Source: Engraulis encrasicolus (lineage: Eukaryota > Chordata > Actinopteri > Clupeiformes > Engraulidae). From it: a DNA stretch of 64,000 nucleotides. The notes under the pieces are model-generated. The model saw only the letters and a list, made by a program, of their open reading frames with translations, was not told the origin of the DNA and did not search any database. The DNA lies in contig NC_085875.1 of NCBI RefSeq assembly GCF_034702125.1, positions 48,769,754 to 48,833,753 on the forward strand, in the 5' to 3' direction. Position numbers and translations under genes: made by a program. Below, one piece after another: positions 1 to 18,480 of the stretch. The first letter of the stretch is position 1; the number at the start of each line of letters is the position of its first letter.

Positions 1-319
1 TTGTTGGAAGTTCTTTTGTCACAATGCACTGTGGTCCATGTTAAAAGGATCATGTACAAATGCCTCACGATCAAAAGAGTGACAATTATTCTCTGATATA
101 ATACATAGTCTCTATTGCCAAGTAAGATATCCAGCACAAACCTCCCCTCTCCCCCTCGAGCACCTGGCTGCCCCCCAAACTGTCTGCACATGATATTGCT
201 CTTGGCTCGAACTTTTGCAATACTATTACAACAATATTACAGCAATACAACAAGCTATATGTTTCTCCTTTTGTATTACATGTTGAGTATTACCTCCCGC
301 TGTCTTTCTTTGCTTCTAG

Positions 320-7527
<7,208 letters not shown>

Positions 7528-7740
7528 TGGGGACACGAGACCATCAGCTGCCCTGCAGCAACGAGGAGGCCCTCAACTAGCACTGACGCCAGAGACAAAG
7601 AGACAAGAGACGCCGGAGACAACTACGTGGCGTGTGGTGCTGACGCCAGAGACAAAGAGACAAGAGACGCCGGAGACAACTACGTGGCGTGTGGTGCTGA
7701 CGCCAGAGACAAAGAGACGAGACACACTGGAGACAAATAA
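7528..7740 (+). repeat. Decayed ros1 tail repeat and 57-bp minisatellite
   Basis: Right after the stop, 7528-7575 still resembles the spacer module (accatcagctgccctgcagc, aggccctcaacta). From 7585 come three copies of a 57-bp unit (starts 7585, 7642, 7699) beginning gacgccagagacaaagagac. The sequence would encode ARDKETRDAG repeats but is out of frame with the tail. Confidence 0.75.
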
Positions 7741-7820
7741 CCCAGTTTGAAATTATGCTTTTGCACACCTCTGTAGTTGGAAAGATTGCGTAGGATGCTA
7801 CCTCAGTGGGGCTGTCTTTG

Positions 7821-7962
7821 AAGTGTAAAGAAATCCCACACAGTCCATTCCACCAGCAACCTTTAAGACAACGTTTCGGTCATCTGACCCTGAAGAAGGT
7901 GGGATGACCGAAATGTTGTATTAAAGTTTGTTGGTAGCAGTGTGCCGGATTTCTTTACACTT
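7821..7962. repeat. Foldback element with CTGAAGAAGG/GAAACG core (copy 1)
   Basis: Imperfect inverted repeat of about 65-bp arms, aagtgtaaagaaatcc at one end and ggatttctttacactt at the other. The core holds acgtttcggtcat, ctgaagaagg and atgaccgaaatgtt. Related foldbacks are at 36764 and 58334. Confidence 0.65.
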
Positions 7963-8199
7963 GGGCTATGTTTACACTGCAGATCGGATATGCCAATTCC
8001 GATTTTATGCTCAGATCTGATTTTTGACCGACCCATTTACATCTATTCTGCCAATAACCCAATTCCGATTCATGCCTGTTTACATTTGACCAAATCAGCG
8101 CATAGCATGCACACATGAACCCAACACCTTGGCCTATGTAATATGTCTGAGTGCAGGACGGGCTTGGGAAAACATTGCAGTGCTTGCGGAAATATTCTC

Positions 8200-8229
8200 T
8201 CTACATTGCACTGCACTGCACTGCACTGC

Positions 8230-8282
<53 letters not shown>

Positions 8283-8300
8283 CTCACACACACACACACA
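8200..8300. repeat. (CACTG)n, (CT)n and (CA)n microsatellites
   Basis: Short actgc repeats, then an interrupted ctctct tract, then an acacac tract to 8300. Reading frames across this tract are artefacts of the repeats. Confidence 0.95.
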
Positions 8301-8591
8301 CCAAGCCTATGCGCTCTCCTGTTCAACTGGGTGCAGAGAGCTGGCAGGACACATCACACGCACGCGCACATAACACACGTGGAGATGAAAATATGGACTA
8401 ATTGTTGTTTAAGCAGTTGTACATCTTGCATCTCATTTAATCTTTTAATGCATTAAATAAGTTATTCCGTTTGAAGTGACGTTGACTGTAGCGTCATGTC
8501 GAATATTAAAACGTTATCCAGTGGAAGGAATATGATTATCTTCTAGTAGGTCTATTTAGCCTGGTTCTCACCGACGGTGTCTGTGTACCAT

Positions 8592-8824
8592 CTGGTAGCA
8601 CTGCCGTTAACATGCTCTTCTCGAGTCAGAAAATAAATGGTGCATTTATTGCAACTCACCACCAACAAATTCCTCCAAAAACGTTTTCTGTTCATCTCTA
8701 AAGAGTCAATATAGTCTAGAATCTGTCCTGTGACTCATCAATACAAGCTGCCATTGACATTTAAGCAATAAATGCTCAGTTTATTTTCTACTCGAAAAGA
8801 GTATGTTAATGGCAGCGCTACCAG
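8592..8824. repeat. Inverted repeat, probable foldback MITE
   Basis: Arms of about 60 bp, starting ctggtagcactgccgttaac at 8592 and ending gttaatggcagcgctaccag at 8824, with a spacer of about 110 bp. No coding sequence. Confidence 0.75.
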
Positions 8825-9142
8825 CAGTGGCGTGCACAGACATTTTGGGGGGCAGGTGCTGAAGGGGGGATGTTAAAGACATGTATAATTTCCGGCTGCC
8901 TTATTAGGACATAGTATAGAGGCTACATTATAATTGAACATTATTGTAACATTCTTTTGATCATGAAGCATTTAAAAAAAAATTGGACCAGAGTACATTG
9001 TGACAAAAAATGTATGTATACAGTATATACTGTATATTAAAAAGAACTTTCAAAAGGGGCATTTCTTTGTTCCGTATGGGCAAATGGGCAAATGCTTTAG
9101 CACCACCTTCTCCCTATCTGTGCACACCTATGGCTATCAGTG
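8825..9142. mobile_element. Short DNA element of the GTGCACAGA family (copy 2)
   Basis: Starts CAGTGGCGTGCACAGACATT and ends CTGTGCACACCTATGGC then atcagtg. It abuts the end of the inverted repeat at 8824. Same family as 3880 and 57225. Confidence 0.65.
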
Positions 9143-9211
9143 TGTCTGGCTATCAAAGGTACTGTACGACAAGAACCTGACACACACGACTGTGTGGACA
9201 TAGTCATAGAG

Positions 9212-9630
9212 CAGGGGTGGGGAACCTATGACTTGAGGGCCCTTTACGGCCCTTGAGGCTGTTTCATGTGGCCCCCGATGTAATTTTAATGTTATGCAGC
9301 TTCACATGAGATATGACATATTTTGTAATGGAATCTTAGAAAATACATTTGCAATACAATTAAGTTATATTCAGGAGACATAGAGAAGGAGTAGCCTGGC
9401 TCTCGCGAGACCCCTAGTGCTTCGTGCATCTTCGTTACACTTCGTGAGCTCGCACAGGGATGACAATCCATCTGCGCGAGAGTCAGGTTAGAGAAGGAGA
9501 GCTCTGTTTTAAAGGTGGCTGCCTTCAATAAAGGCCTAAACTGCATGGTGAAATCCTGGTTGGTGTCCATAGTGCGGCCCTCAGATGAATTTAAAGTGGC
9601 CCCTCGAATGAAAAAGGTTCCCCACCCCTG
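9212..9630. mobile_element. hAT MITE (419 bp) with 8-bp TSD
   Basis: Termini CAGGGGTGGGGAACC...GGTTCCCCACCCCTG; TSD tcatagag at 9204-9211 and 9631-9638. It contains the nested 99-bp element at 9392. No transposase. Confidence 0.88.
9392..9490. mobile_element. 99-bp MITE with 9-bp TSD (copy 1), nested
   Basis: TIRs TAGCCTGGCTCTCGC / GCGAGAGTCAGGTTA. The direct repeat gagaaggag lies at 9383-9391 and 9491-9499. A 9-bp TSD is the Mutator-like hallmark. A second copy is at 61425-61506 with its own 9-bp TSD. Confidence 0.8.
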
Positions 9631-9984
9631 TCATAGAGGGTTGCACAGTGAGGGGGAACAGGCGGGACCTCACTGTTGCTAAGCAGGAGCAGCCGTGGGT
9701 GATGTTCCACCAGCCACCGACCGATCACGCTGAGGCAGCGTGACCCCCACAAGAATCCTGACGGTATCCTGAAAGGCAGAAGGAGCCTGTAATACATTTG
9801 CAGGACTTTAACACCAGTCTATTAATCTGCCCCTGCCAAGCCACAACGAATTTCACTGCATTCCTCAACTTGATTCCACTATCGTCTGGGTCCGGTGCCG
9901 CTAGGCAACGCTTAACCATTATTTGTTTTGGTTACGCACCATGTCATCGTTTGTTTGTATGGAGAAATAGTAGAATTTAATAGG

Positions 9985-9987
<3 letters not shown>

Positions 9988-10025
<38 letters not shown>
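9988..10025. repeat. (TA)n microsatellite
   Basis: Pure tata run within the first, diverged satellite monomer. Confidence 0.95.
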
Positions 10026-10028
<3 letters not shown>

Positions 10029-13000
10029 AAATACCAAAGTTTGTTGTGGTAATGTGTGATGTCAATTCTCATTTCTTTGGATAATGTTTTGAAAGAATGT
10101 GCATCTGCGTGATTTAGCGTCAAATATTCGGTAGTTCTACTGCAATCAGTGGAACGAGAGCGCATCTTTCGCACACCGGAACCGACGCGTTCCCGTTACC
10201 AAACAACAAATCGAGGCAAAAAATTTAAAAAATCTCCACATCAAGCCGGATAAATTCAGAAACTTAAACGGATATATTGTGCGTTTCCACATGCAGCCTG
10301 TACCGAGGCGCGACTATACTCACGTACCCGTCGTCAAGGCTTATTTTTAGAAACGCACGAGATGACGACTATTGTGCAATAATAGACCAATAAAAAGTCT
10401 TGTTGGTGTTTTGTACTGAGACGCGACTATACTCACCTGCCCGTCGTCGGCAAGGCGTATTTTTGGTAACTCACGAGATCACGACTCTTTGGTATGGAGA
10501 AATGCAACAATATTGTGCAAGAATAGGCCCATACAGTGGCACATTGAGTTGAAGAATTGGTCTGTTGCCCACGATCTCAACCTTTTGGCAAAGCATTTCC
10601 TTGCGCGACAGTGTTGGAGACGGCCAACCAACATTTCATATTTCTGCGCCCTGCCTGGAATGAGCCATTTCCCCCAGTCTTCCTGATACCAATGCACCGT
10701 GAGTTTGCCTTTTAAAAAAATAAATTGTGGTTTTCAACTGAGGCTGTTCGTAGGCCTGCCCTTGACAAGCCAACGAACTTCCTGAAATCAATTCCATTCC
10801 GATGGGGTTCGAGCGCCGCTGGGCAAGGCCTGGCCGTCACCAAGACCAATTTCAGATACGCACGACGTCGTCGCTTATTGGTGTGGAGGAATGGTTGATT
10901 TTTTTTTAATGGCCGAAACGAATTTCACTTCATTCCTCAACTTGATTCCACTCTGGTGTGGGGCTGGTGCTGTGGCCTGCCCATCACCAAGATTTGTTTT
11001 GGTTACGCACCATGTCATCGCTTGTTGGTATGGAGAAACAGTAGAATAGAGGTATTTTTAAAATGCCAAAGATGGTTGTGGTAACATGTGATGTAATGTA
11101 TCATTGCCATGGAGAATGTTATGAAAAAATGCACATCTGCGTGATTGCAGTAGAACTACTCTGACGCGCAATCAGTGGAACGAGAGCGCATCTTACCGAA
11201 GCCGACGCGTTCCCGTTACCATGATTGTTTGTTGTGGCAACATGCATAGTTACCCATCATTGGGCATCGATAAATGTTTTTAAACAACACATCGAGGAAA
11301 CAAATTTATATCTCCCCCACATCAAGCCGGATAAATACAAGTTCAGAAATTTAAACGGATACATTTGGCGTTTCCACATGCAGCTTGTAGAACGATAGCG
11401 CATTTCATCAAGATCAAGAACACGAAGTCCTTTAAAAAGTCATGTTGATGTTTTGTACTGAGGCGCGACTATACTCACCTGCCCGTCGTCGGCAAGGCGT
11501 ATTTTTGGTAACTCACGAGATCACGACTCTTTGGTATGGAGAAATGCAACAATATTGTGCAAGAATAGGCCCATACAGTGGCACATTGAGTTGAAGAATT
11601 GGTCTGTTGCCCACGATCTCAACCTTTTGGCAAAGAATTTCCTTGCGCGACAGTGTTGGAGACGGCCAACCAACATTTCATATTTCTGCGCCCTGCCTGG
11701 AATTAGCCATTTCCCCCAGTCTTCCTGATACCAATGCACCATGAGTTTGCCTTTTAAAAAAAAAATTGTGGTTTTCAACTGAGGCTGTTCGTAGGCCTGC
11801 CCTTGACAAGCCAACGAACTTCCTGAAATCAATTCCATTCCGATGGGGTTCGAGCGCCGCTGGGCAAGGCCTGGCCGTCACCAAGACCAATTTCAGTTAC
11901 GCACGATGTCGTCGCTTATTGGTGTGGAGGAATGGTTGGTTTTTTTTAATGGCCGAAACGAATTTCACTTCATTCCTCAACTTGATTCCACTCTGGTGTG
12001 GGGCTGGTGCTGTGGCCTGCCCATCACCAAGATTTGTTTTGGTTACGCACCATGTCATCGCTTGTTGGTATGGAGAAATAGTAGAATAGAAGTATTTTTT
12101 AAAATGCCAAAGATTGTTGTGGTAACATGTGATGTCATTTCTCATTGTCATGGAGAATGTTATGAAAGAATGCACATCTGCGTGATTAGAGTAGAACTAC
12201 TCTGACGCGCAATCAGTGGAACGAGAGCGCATCTTACCGAAGCCGACGCGTTCCCGTTACCATGATGGTTTGTTGTGGCAACGCATAGTTACCCATCACT
12301 GGGCATCGATAAATGTTTTTAAAGAACACAACGAGGCAACACATTTATATCTCCCCCACATCAAGCCGGATAAATACAAGTGCAGAAATTTAAACGGATA
12401 CATTTGGCGTTTCCGCATGCAGCTTGTAGAACGATAGCGCATTTCATCAAGATCAAGAACACGAAGTCCTTTAAAAAGTCTTGTTGATGTTTTGTACTGA
12501 GACGCGACTATACTCACCTGCCCGTCGTCAGCAAGGCGTATTTTTGGTAACTCACGAGATCATGACTCTTTAGTATGGAAAAATGTAACAATATTGTGCA
12601 AGAATAGGCCCATACAGTGGCACATTGAGTTGAAGAATTGGTCTGTTGCCCACGATCTCAACCTTTTGGCAAAGCATTTCCTTGCGCGACAGTGTTGGAG
12701 ACGGCCAACCAACATTTCATATTTCTGCGCCCTGCCTGGAATGAGCCATTTCCCCCAGTCTTCCTGATACCAATGCACCATGAGTTTGCCTTTTTAAAAA
12801 TTAAATTGTGGTTTTCAACTGAGGCTGTTCGTAGGCCTGCCCTTGACAAGCCAACGAACTTCCTGAAATCAATTGCATTCCGATGAGGTTCGAGCGCCGC
12901 TAGGCAAGGCCTGGCCGTCATCAAGACCAATTTCATTTACGCACGACGTCGTCGCTTATTGGTGTGGAGGAATGGTTGATTTTTTTTAATGGCCGAAACG

Positions 13001-15385
13001 AATTTCACTTCATTCCTCAACTTGATTCCACTCTGGTGTGGGGCTGGTGCTGTAGCCTGCCCATCACCAAGATTTGTTTTGGCTACGCACCATGTCATCG
13101 CTCGTTGGTATGGAGAAATAGTAGAATAGAAGTATTTTTTAAAATGCCAAAGATTGTTGTGGTAACATGTGATGTAATTTATCATTGCCATGGAGAATGT
13201 TATGAAAGAATGCACATCTGCGTGATTAGAGTAGAACTACTCTGACGCGCAATCAGTGGAACGAGAGCGCATCTTACCGAAGCCGACGCGTTCCCGTTAC
13301 CATGATTGTTTGTTGTGGCAACATGCATAGTTACCCATCATTGGGCATCGATAAATGTTTTTAAACAACACATCGAGGAAACAAATTTATATCTCCCCCA
13401 CATCAAGCCGGATAAATACAAGTTCAGAAATTCAAACGGATACATTTGGCGTTTCCACATGCAGCTTGTAGAACGATAGCGCATTTCATCAAGATCAAGA
13501 ACACGAAGTCCTTTAAAAAGTCATGTTGATGTTTTGTACTGAGGCGCGACTATACTCACCTGCCCGTCGTCGGCAAGGCGTATTTTTGGTAACTCACGAG
13601 ATCACGACTCTTTGGTATGGAGAAATGCAACAATATTGTGCAAGAATAGGCCCATACAGTGGCACATTGAGTTGAAGAATTGGTCTGTTGCCCACGATCT
13701 CAACCTTTTGGCAAAGCATTTCCTTGCGCGACAGTGTTGGAGACGGCCAACCAACATTTCATATTTCTGCGCCCTGCCTGGAATTAGCCATTTCCCCCAG
13801 TCTTCCTGATACCAATGCACCATGAGTTTGCCTTTTAAAAAAAAAATTGTGGTTTTCAACTGAGGCTGTTCGTAGGCCTGCCCTTGACAAGCCAACGAAC
13901 TTCCTGAAATCAATTCCATTCCGATGAGGTTTGAGCGCCGCTAGGCAAGGCCTGGCCGTCACCAAGACCAATTTCATTTACGCACGATGTCGTCGCTTAT
14001 TGGTGTGGAGGAATGGTTAATTTTTTTTTTAATGGCCGAAACGAATTTCACTTCATTCCTCAACTTGATTCCACTCTGGTGTGGGGCTGGTGCTGTGGCC
14101 TGCCCATCACCAAGATTTGTTTTGGTTACGCACCATGTCATCGCTTGTTGGTATGGAGAAATAGTAGAATAGAAGTATTTTTTTAAATGCCAAAGATTGT
14201 TGTGGTAACATGTGATGTCATTTCTCATTTTCATGGAGAATGTTATGAAAGAATGCACATCTGCGTGATTAGAGTAGAACTACTCTGACGCGCAATCAGT
14301 GGAACGAGAGCGCATCTTACCGAAGCCGACGCGTTCCCGTTACCATGATGGTTTGTTGTGGCAACGCATAGTTACCCATCACTGGGCATCGATAAATGTT
14401 TTTAAAGAACACAACGAGGCAACACATTTATATCTCCCCCACATCAAGCCGGATAAATACAAGTTCAGAAATTTAAACGGATACATTTGGCGTTTCCGCA
14501 TGCAGCTTGTAGAACGATAGCGCATTTCATCAAGATCAAGAACACGAAGTCCTTTAAAAAGTCTTGTTGATGTTTTGTACTGAGACGCGACTATACTCAC
14601 CTGCCCGTCGTCAGCAAGGCGTATTTTTGGTAACTCACGAGATCATGACTCTTTAGTATGGAAAAATGTAACAATATTGTGCAAGAATAGGCCCATACAG
14701 TGGCACATTGAGTTGAAGAATTGGTCTGTTGCCCACGATCTCAACCTTTTGGCAAAGCATTTCCTTGCGCGACAGTGTTGGAGACGGCCAACCAACATTT
14801 CATATTTCTGCGCCCTGCCTGGAATGAGCCATTTCCCCCAGTCTTCCTGATACCAATGCACCATGAGTTTGCCTTTTTAAAAATTAAATTGTGGTTTTCA
14901 ACTGAGGCTGTTCGTAGGCCTGCCCTTGACAAGCCAACGAACTTCCTGAAATCAATTCCATTCCGATGGGGTTCGAGCGCCACTGGGCAAGGCCTGGCCG
15001 TCACCAAGACCAATTTCAGTTACGCACGACGTCGTCGCTTATTGGTGTGGAGGAATGGTTGGTTTTTTTTAATGGCCGAAACGAATTTCACTTCATTCCT
15101 CAACTTGATTCCACTCTGGTGTGGGGCTGGTGCTGTGGCCTGCCCATCACCAAGATTTGTTTTGGTTACGCACCATGTCATCGCTTGTTGGTATGGAGAA
15201 ATAGTAGAATAGAAGTATTTTTTAAAATGCCAAAGATTGTTGTGGTAACATGTGATGTAATTTATCATTGCCATGGAGAATGTTATGAAAGAATGCACAT
15301 CTGCGTGATTAGAGTAGAACTACTCTGACGCGCAATCAGTGGAACGAGAGCGCATCTTACCGAAGCCGACGCGTTCCCGTTACCC

Positions 15386-16506
15386 ATCGCGATGCCTTTC
15401 TCGAGTTGTTGCCAGTTGGTTGTAGCGTTCTGCGTGGCGTAGCAAACTTGCAAACTGCTGAAGTAGTTGGATACCAGCTTCTGGATGCAGGTTGGGATGT
15501 AGAAGAACTCCAAGGCAAAGTTGATGAGCTGATGGGGGACAGAACCATAGGCATTTTCCAGATCCAGCCAGACAACGTGCAGGTCTGACTTGTCACGCTT
15601 GGCTGTCTGAATCTGGTTCCAAATCATGGTGGAGTGTTCCACACAGCCTGGGAATCCTGGGATGCCGGCCTTTTGACAGCTGGTGTCAATATAGTTGTTC
15701 TCTAGGAGGTAGCTGGTCAACCTCTTCGCCACGACTGAGAAGAAAATCTTCCCTTCCACGTTCAAAAGGGCTATTCCTCTGAACTGGTTGATGTTATGGG
15801 AATCCAGTTCTTTTGGAATGAAGGTGGCCTTGGTCCACTCAGAGGGGATTGCTTGAGTCTTCCAGGCAACCCTCATCAACCTCCACAGGAGCTTCAGAAC
15901 CATCGGGCAGCTCTTGTACACCCTGTAGGGCACGCCATTCAGGCCTGGAGATGAGGCAGATCTTGCTTTGTCCACCACCTGCTTGATCTCCGTCCACCTT
16001 GGTGGTGTGGTGTCGAACTTAACAGCAGGCTCAGCAGGGCGGGGCACGTATCCTGGTGAACCAAGAGGAGTGCTTCTCTCAGGATCACTTAACTGGATAT
16101 TCAGGTGTTCTTCCAGCTCCTGCGCTGTGGCTTCCAGCCTCCCATTCTTTTTTTCTTCAAGAAGGCTCCTGGCAAACTTGAAGGGGTCCTTGAAGAACCT
16201 TGCCCTCTCTTTCTCCTTCTTGCTTCTCCGTCTCCTAATCCTCTCCGCCCTCCGCAAGGTCGCAAGCCTCCCTTTGATTTGGCCCCAGAGCGCTTTCAGT
16301 CCTGCCTTCTCGTGTTCTTCAGCTTTCCTCCAAGCCTTCCTGAGGGACCTCCTCTCCTTCACGAGATTCTGTATCTCCTTCTCCCGTCTCCCTGGCTCCC
16401 TGGCCACGTTCTTCCTCCGTACCATTTCCCCAAACCTCTCCTTGCCCTCTTCGTATACGATGTTGCCGAAGAGGTTCAGCTTGGTGGTTACGGTGCCTTG
16501 CAGTGA
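15386..16506 (-). pseudogene. LINE ORF, linker and N-terminal half of reverse transcriptase, truncated
   Basis: A continuous frame to 16506 upstream (LQGTVTTKLNLFGNIVYEEG..RFGEMVRRKN), a highly basic segment, then RT blocks: SSPGLNGVPYRVYK, WTKATFIPKE, INQFRGIALLNVEGKIFF, QKAGIPGFPGCVEH, VVWLDLENAYGSVPH and the terminal EKGIAMG. The first catalytic aspartate (WLDLENAYG) is present. The sequence stops at satellite DNA before the YADD box, so no active enzyme can be made. A frameshift separates it from the zinc-finger segment at 16549-16980. Confidence 0.8.
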
Positions 16507-16548
16507 CTTCAGGATGACATGAAGATCATGGTCGAGACTTCTCCACGC

Positions 16549-16980
16549 CTATTTTTCACTGGCTTTTGGCCACTTCACTTTTGGTTGTCGCATAGGCTTC
16601 TCCCTCCTTGCTCTTGTCGGGGGTTCGTTGCTACGGATGTCCTCATGGTGCTCATTGTGGGTGGTGGGCTCCAGGTGTTGTTGGTGCTCCTGCTGCTGGG
16701 AAAGGCACACTTCTTCCCTCTGGCCATCTGCAATATTGGAAACAGCAGCACTGTGGTGCTCAACCAGGCTCTGTCTCCGGCTTGTCTGATCTGCTGGGGC
16801 AGTGCAAGATTGCATCTGGCTTGTTCCGCCACACTTTGCCTTCCCCTGATGGATACGCAGGCCCCTATGAGTTGTCACCTTAGACCACCCGCAGCTACAT
16901 TTCCTCAGGGTCCTTTGCTCGTTAGTGATATTCGTTCCAGTTCGTACCATGTTGTCCGTCCGGTTTGGTCCATCTTCCAT
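16549..16980 (-). pseudogene. LINE N-terminal zinc-finger segment
   Basis: The frame starts MEDGPNRTDNMVRTG and contains a C2H2-like finger, CSCGWSKVTTHRGLRIHQ followed by GKAKC, typical of the N-terminus of R2/R4/HERO-type LINE proteins that bind target DNA. It ends at a stop 24 codons upstream of the linker frame, so it is disconnected from the RT half by a frameshift. Confidence 0.7.
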
Positions 16981-17343
16981 CCCGCCTCTCGGTGGACCTT
17001 CGGGCTGTTTTTCTTTTGTTGTGCTCGTAGTTGGGTAGGCTGTCCAAGGTCATCTTGACAAGGACATGTGGAGTGGGTAACTAGCCCTTCCACGCCTGGT
17101 GCAGTCTTTCCTGCCGTCAGTCAGTCTTCCCTGACCGCCCTCCAGTCTTTCCTGGATGCCAACTGCCCTATTCGCAGTGGTCACTGGTGATCCAGCAAAA
17201 CTAGTTAGAAGCACAGGTAAGTTCTACCTGCATGGCGTTTCCGCCTGACGCACCTCCGACGGTGCCGACGGGGTAACTGCAGGGTCGTCAGCCGGGAGCC
17301 ACCCCATATCATTGATGTTTCGCTCCATTAATCCCGGAACATC

Positions 17344-18480
17344 TCAGGGTGGTGGAGCAACGGCAGGGACGTCTCCCTGCTGCCTCCTGCAGCTACCCGT
17401 AGGCCCCTTCTTTCTCCAACAACCTGTCCTTCTTCCACAACCACAACCAGAAGCTGCCTCTTCTGCCAGGTCCTTACATGCTCTCTTCAGCCTCGCTCCA
17501 GGCACTCCGATCTTCCTGAGGAGGCGCTGGATGGATGTTCCCACAAACCCTCTGCAGCCAACCTCCACAGGGTAGATAGATGCAGTCCATCCAGCTTCTC
17601 TGCACTCAGCCACCAGGTCAGAGTATTTGTCCCTCTTTCGTTCAAAGGCCGCTTCCATTCCTCCCTCCCAAGGAACAGTTAGCTCTGCCAGGATAGCGGT
17701 CTTGACAGCGGGCGACCACAGGATGATGTCTGGCCTCAGAGAGGTGGTGGTAATCTCTGGTGGGAACTTGAGCTGCCGATCAAGATCCACTCTTAGGTCC
17801 CAGTTGCATCCAGGTGTTAATAATGGCGATCTCCCTCTCTGGCTGATGGTCTGAGCTCTGGCTCCTTGTCCAATGAAGCGGATGAACGTCCGGGTCTCGG
17901 AAGGAGGGTCTTTGGCTGTTTCCTTCCTCTGCACTTCAAGGACTTCTGCCAGCTTCCGCAGAACCAGGTCGTGCCGCCACCTATACCTACCCTGTGCCAG
18001 AGCTGTCTTGCAACCGGACAGGATATGTTGTAGGTTTGGGTTTGGGGCATTGCAGAGCTGGCAGCTTTCCTCTGTGCCATACCACTGGCTCAGATTGCTT
18101 GGACTGGGGAGGGTGTCATAAGTGGCCCGAATGAGGAAACTGAGCCTTGCTTGAGGCATCTTCCACAAGTCGGTCCACTTGATGGTCCTGTTGATCACTC
18201 CTTCCCACGTCGTCCATCGTCCTTGCTGTGGCTGGCTGAGCGCCTTGATCTTATATTGCTCCTCCTCGTGCCTGACCACCTCGTCAATCACCAGCTCTCT
18301 CCTCTCCCTTCTTGACGCATTAGACCAAAACTTGGGGGGTGTTCCCCACCCCAGGCCTGCTCTCCCCGACTGTGTCCTGCCCACCACTTCATTATGCATG
18401 AGCCTGCTGATGGCCTGGTCAACAGCCTCCTCTGCCTTCCACTTGCGTCCTGTTCGCACTGGTGCTTTGGTGTTTCTCAC
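17344..18480 (-). pseudogene. LINE C-terminal CCHC and restriction-like endonuclease region
   Basis: An open frame of 378 codons, 5'-truncated with no RT. It carries a CQLCNAPNPNLQHILSGC zinc motif followed by RPDIILWSPAVKTAILAELT, then VPWE: the PD-(D/E)xK-like nuclease pattern of R2-group LINEs that nick target DNA for target-primed reverse transcription. The protein ends in a basic Cys-rich tail (CGCGRRTGCWRKKG), followed by a 3'-UTR-like segment. The clade (HERO, R4 or NeSL-like) cannot be settled by eye. Confidence 0.8.

Noticed and set aside
8129..8456. Three overlapping frames of SLSLSL and HTHTHT
   Set aside because: Products of the (CT)n and (CA)n microsatellites.
10479..15298. Recurrent 60-160-codon frames on both strands across the satellite (for example MVHWYQEDWGKW and MERERILPKPTRS types)
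   Set aside because: They are the same non-coding monomer read repeatedly, overlap antisense frames, break differently between monomers, and show no domain.
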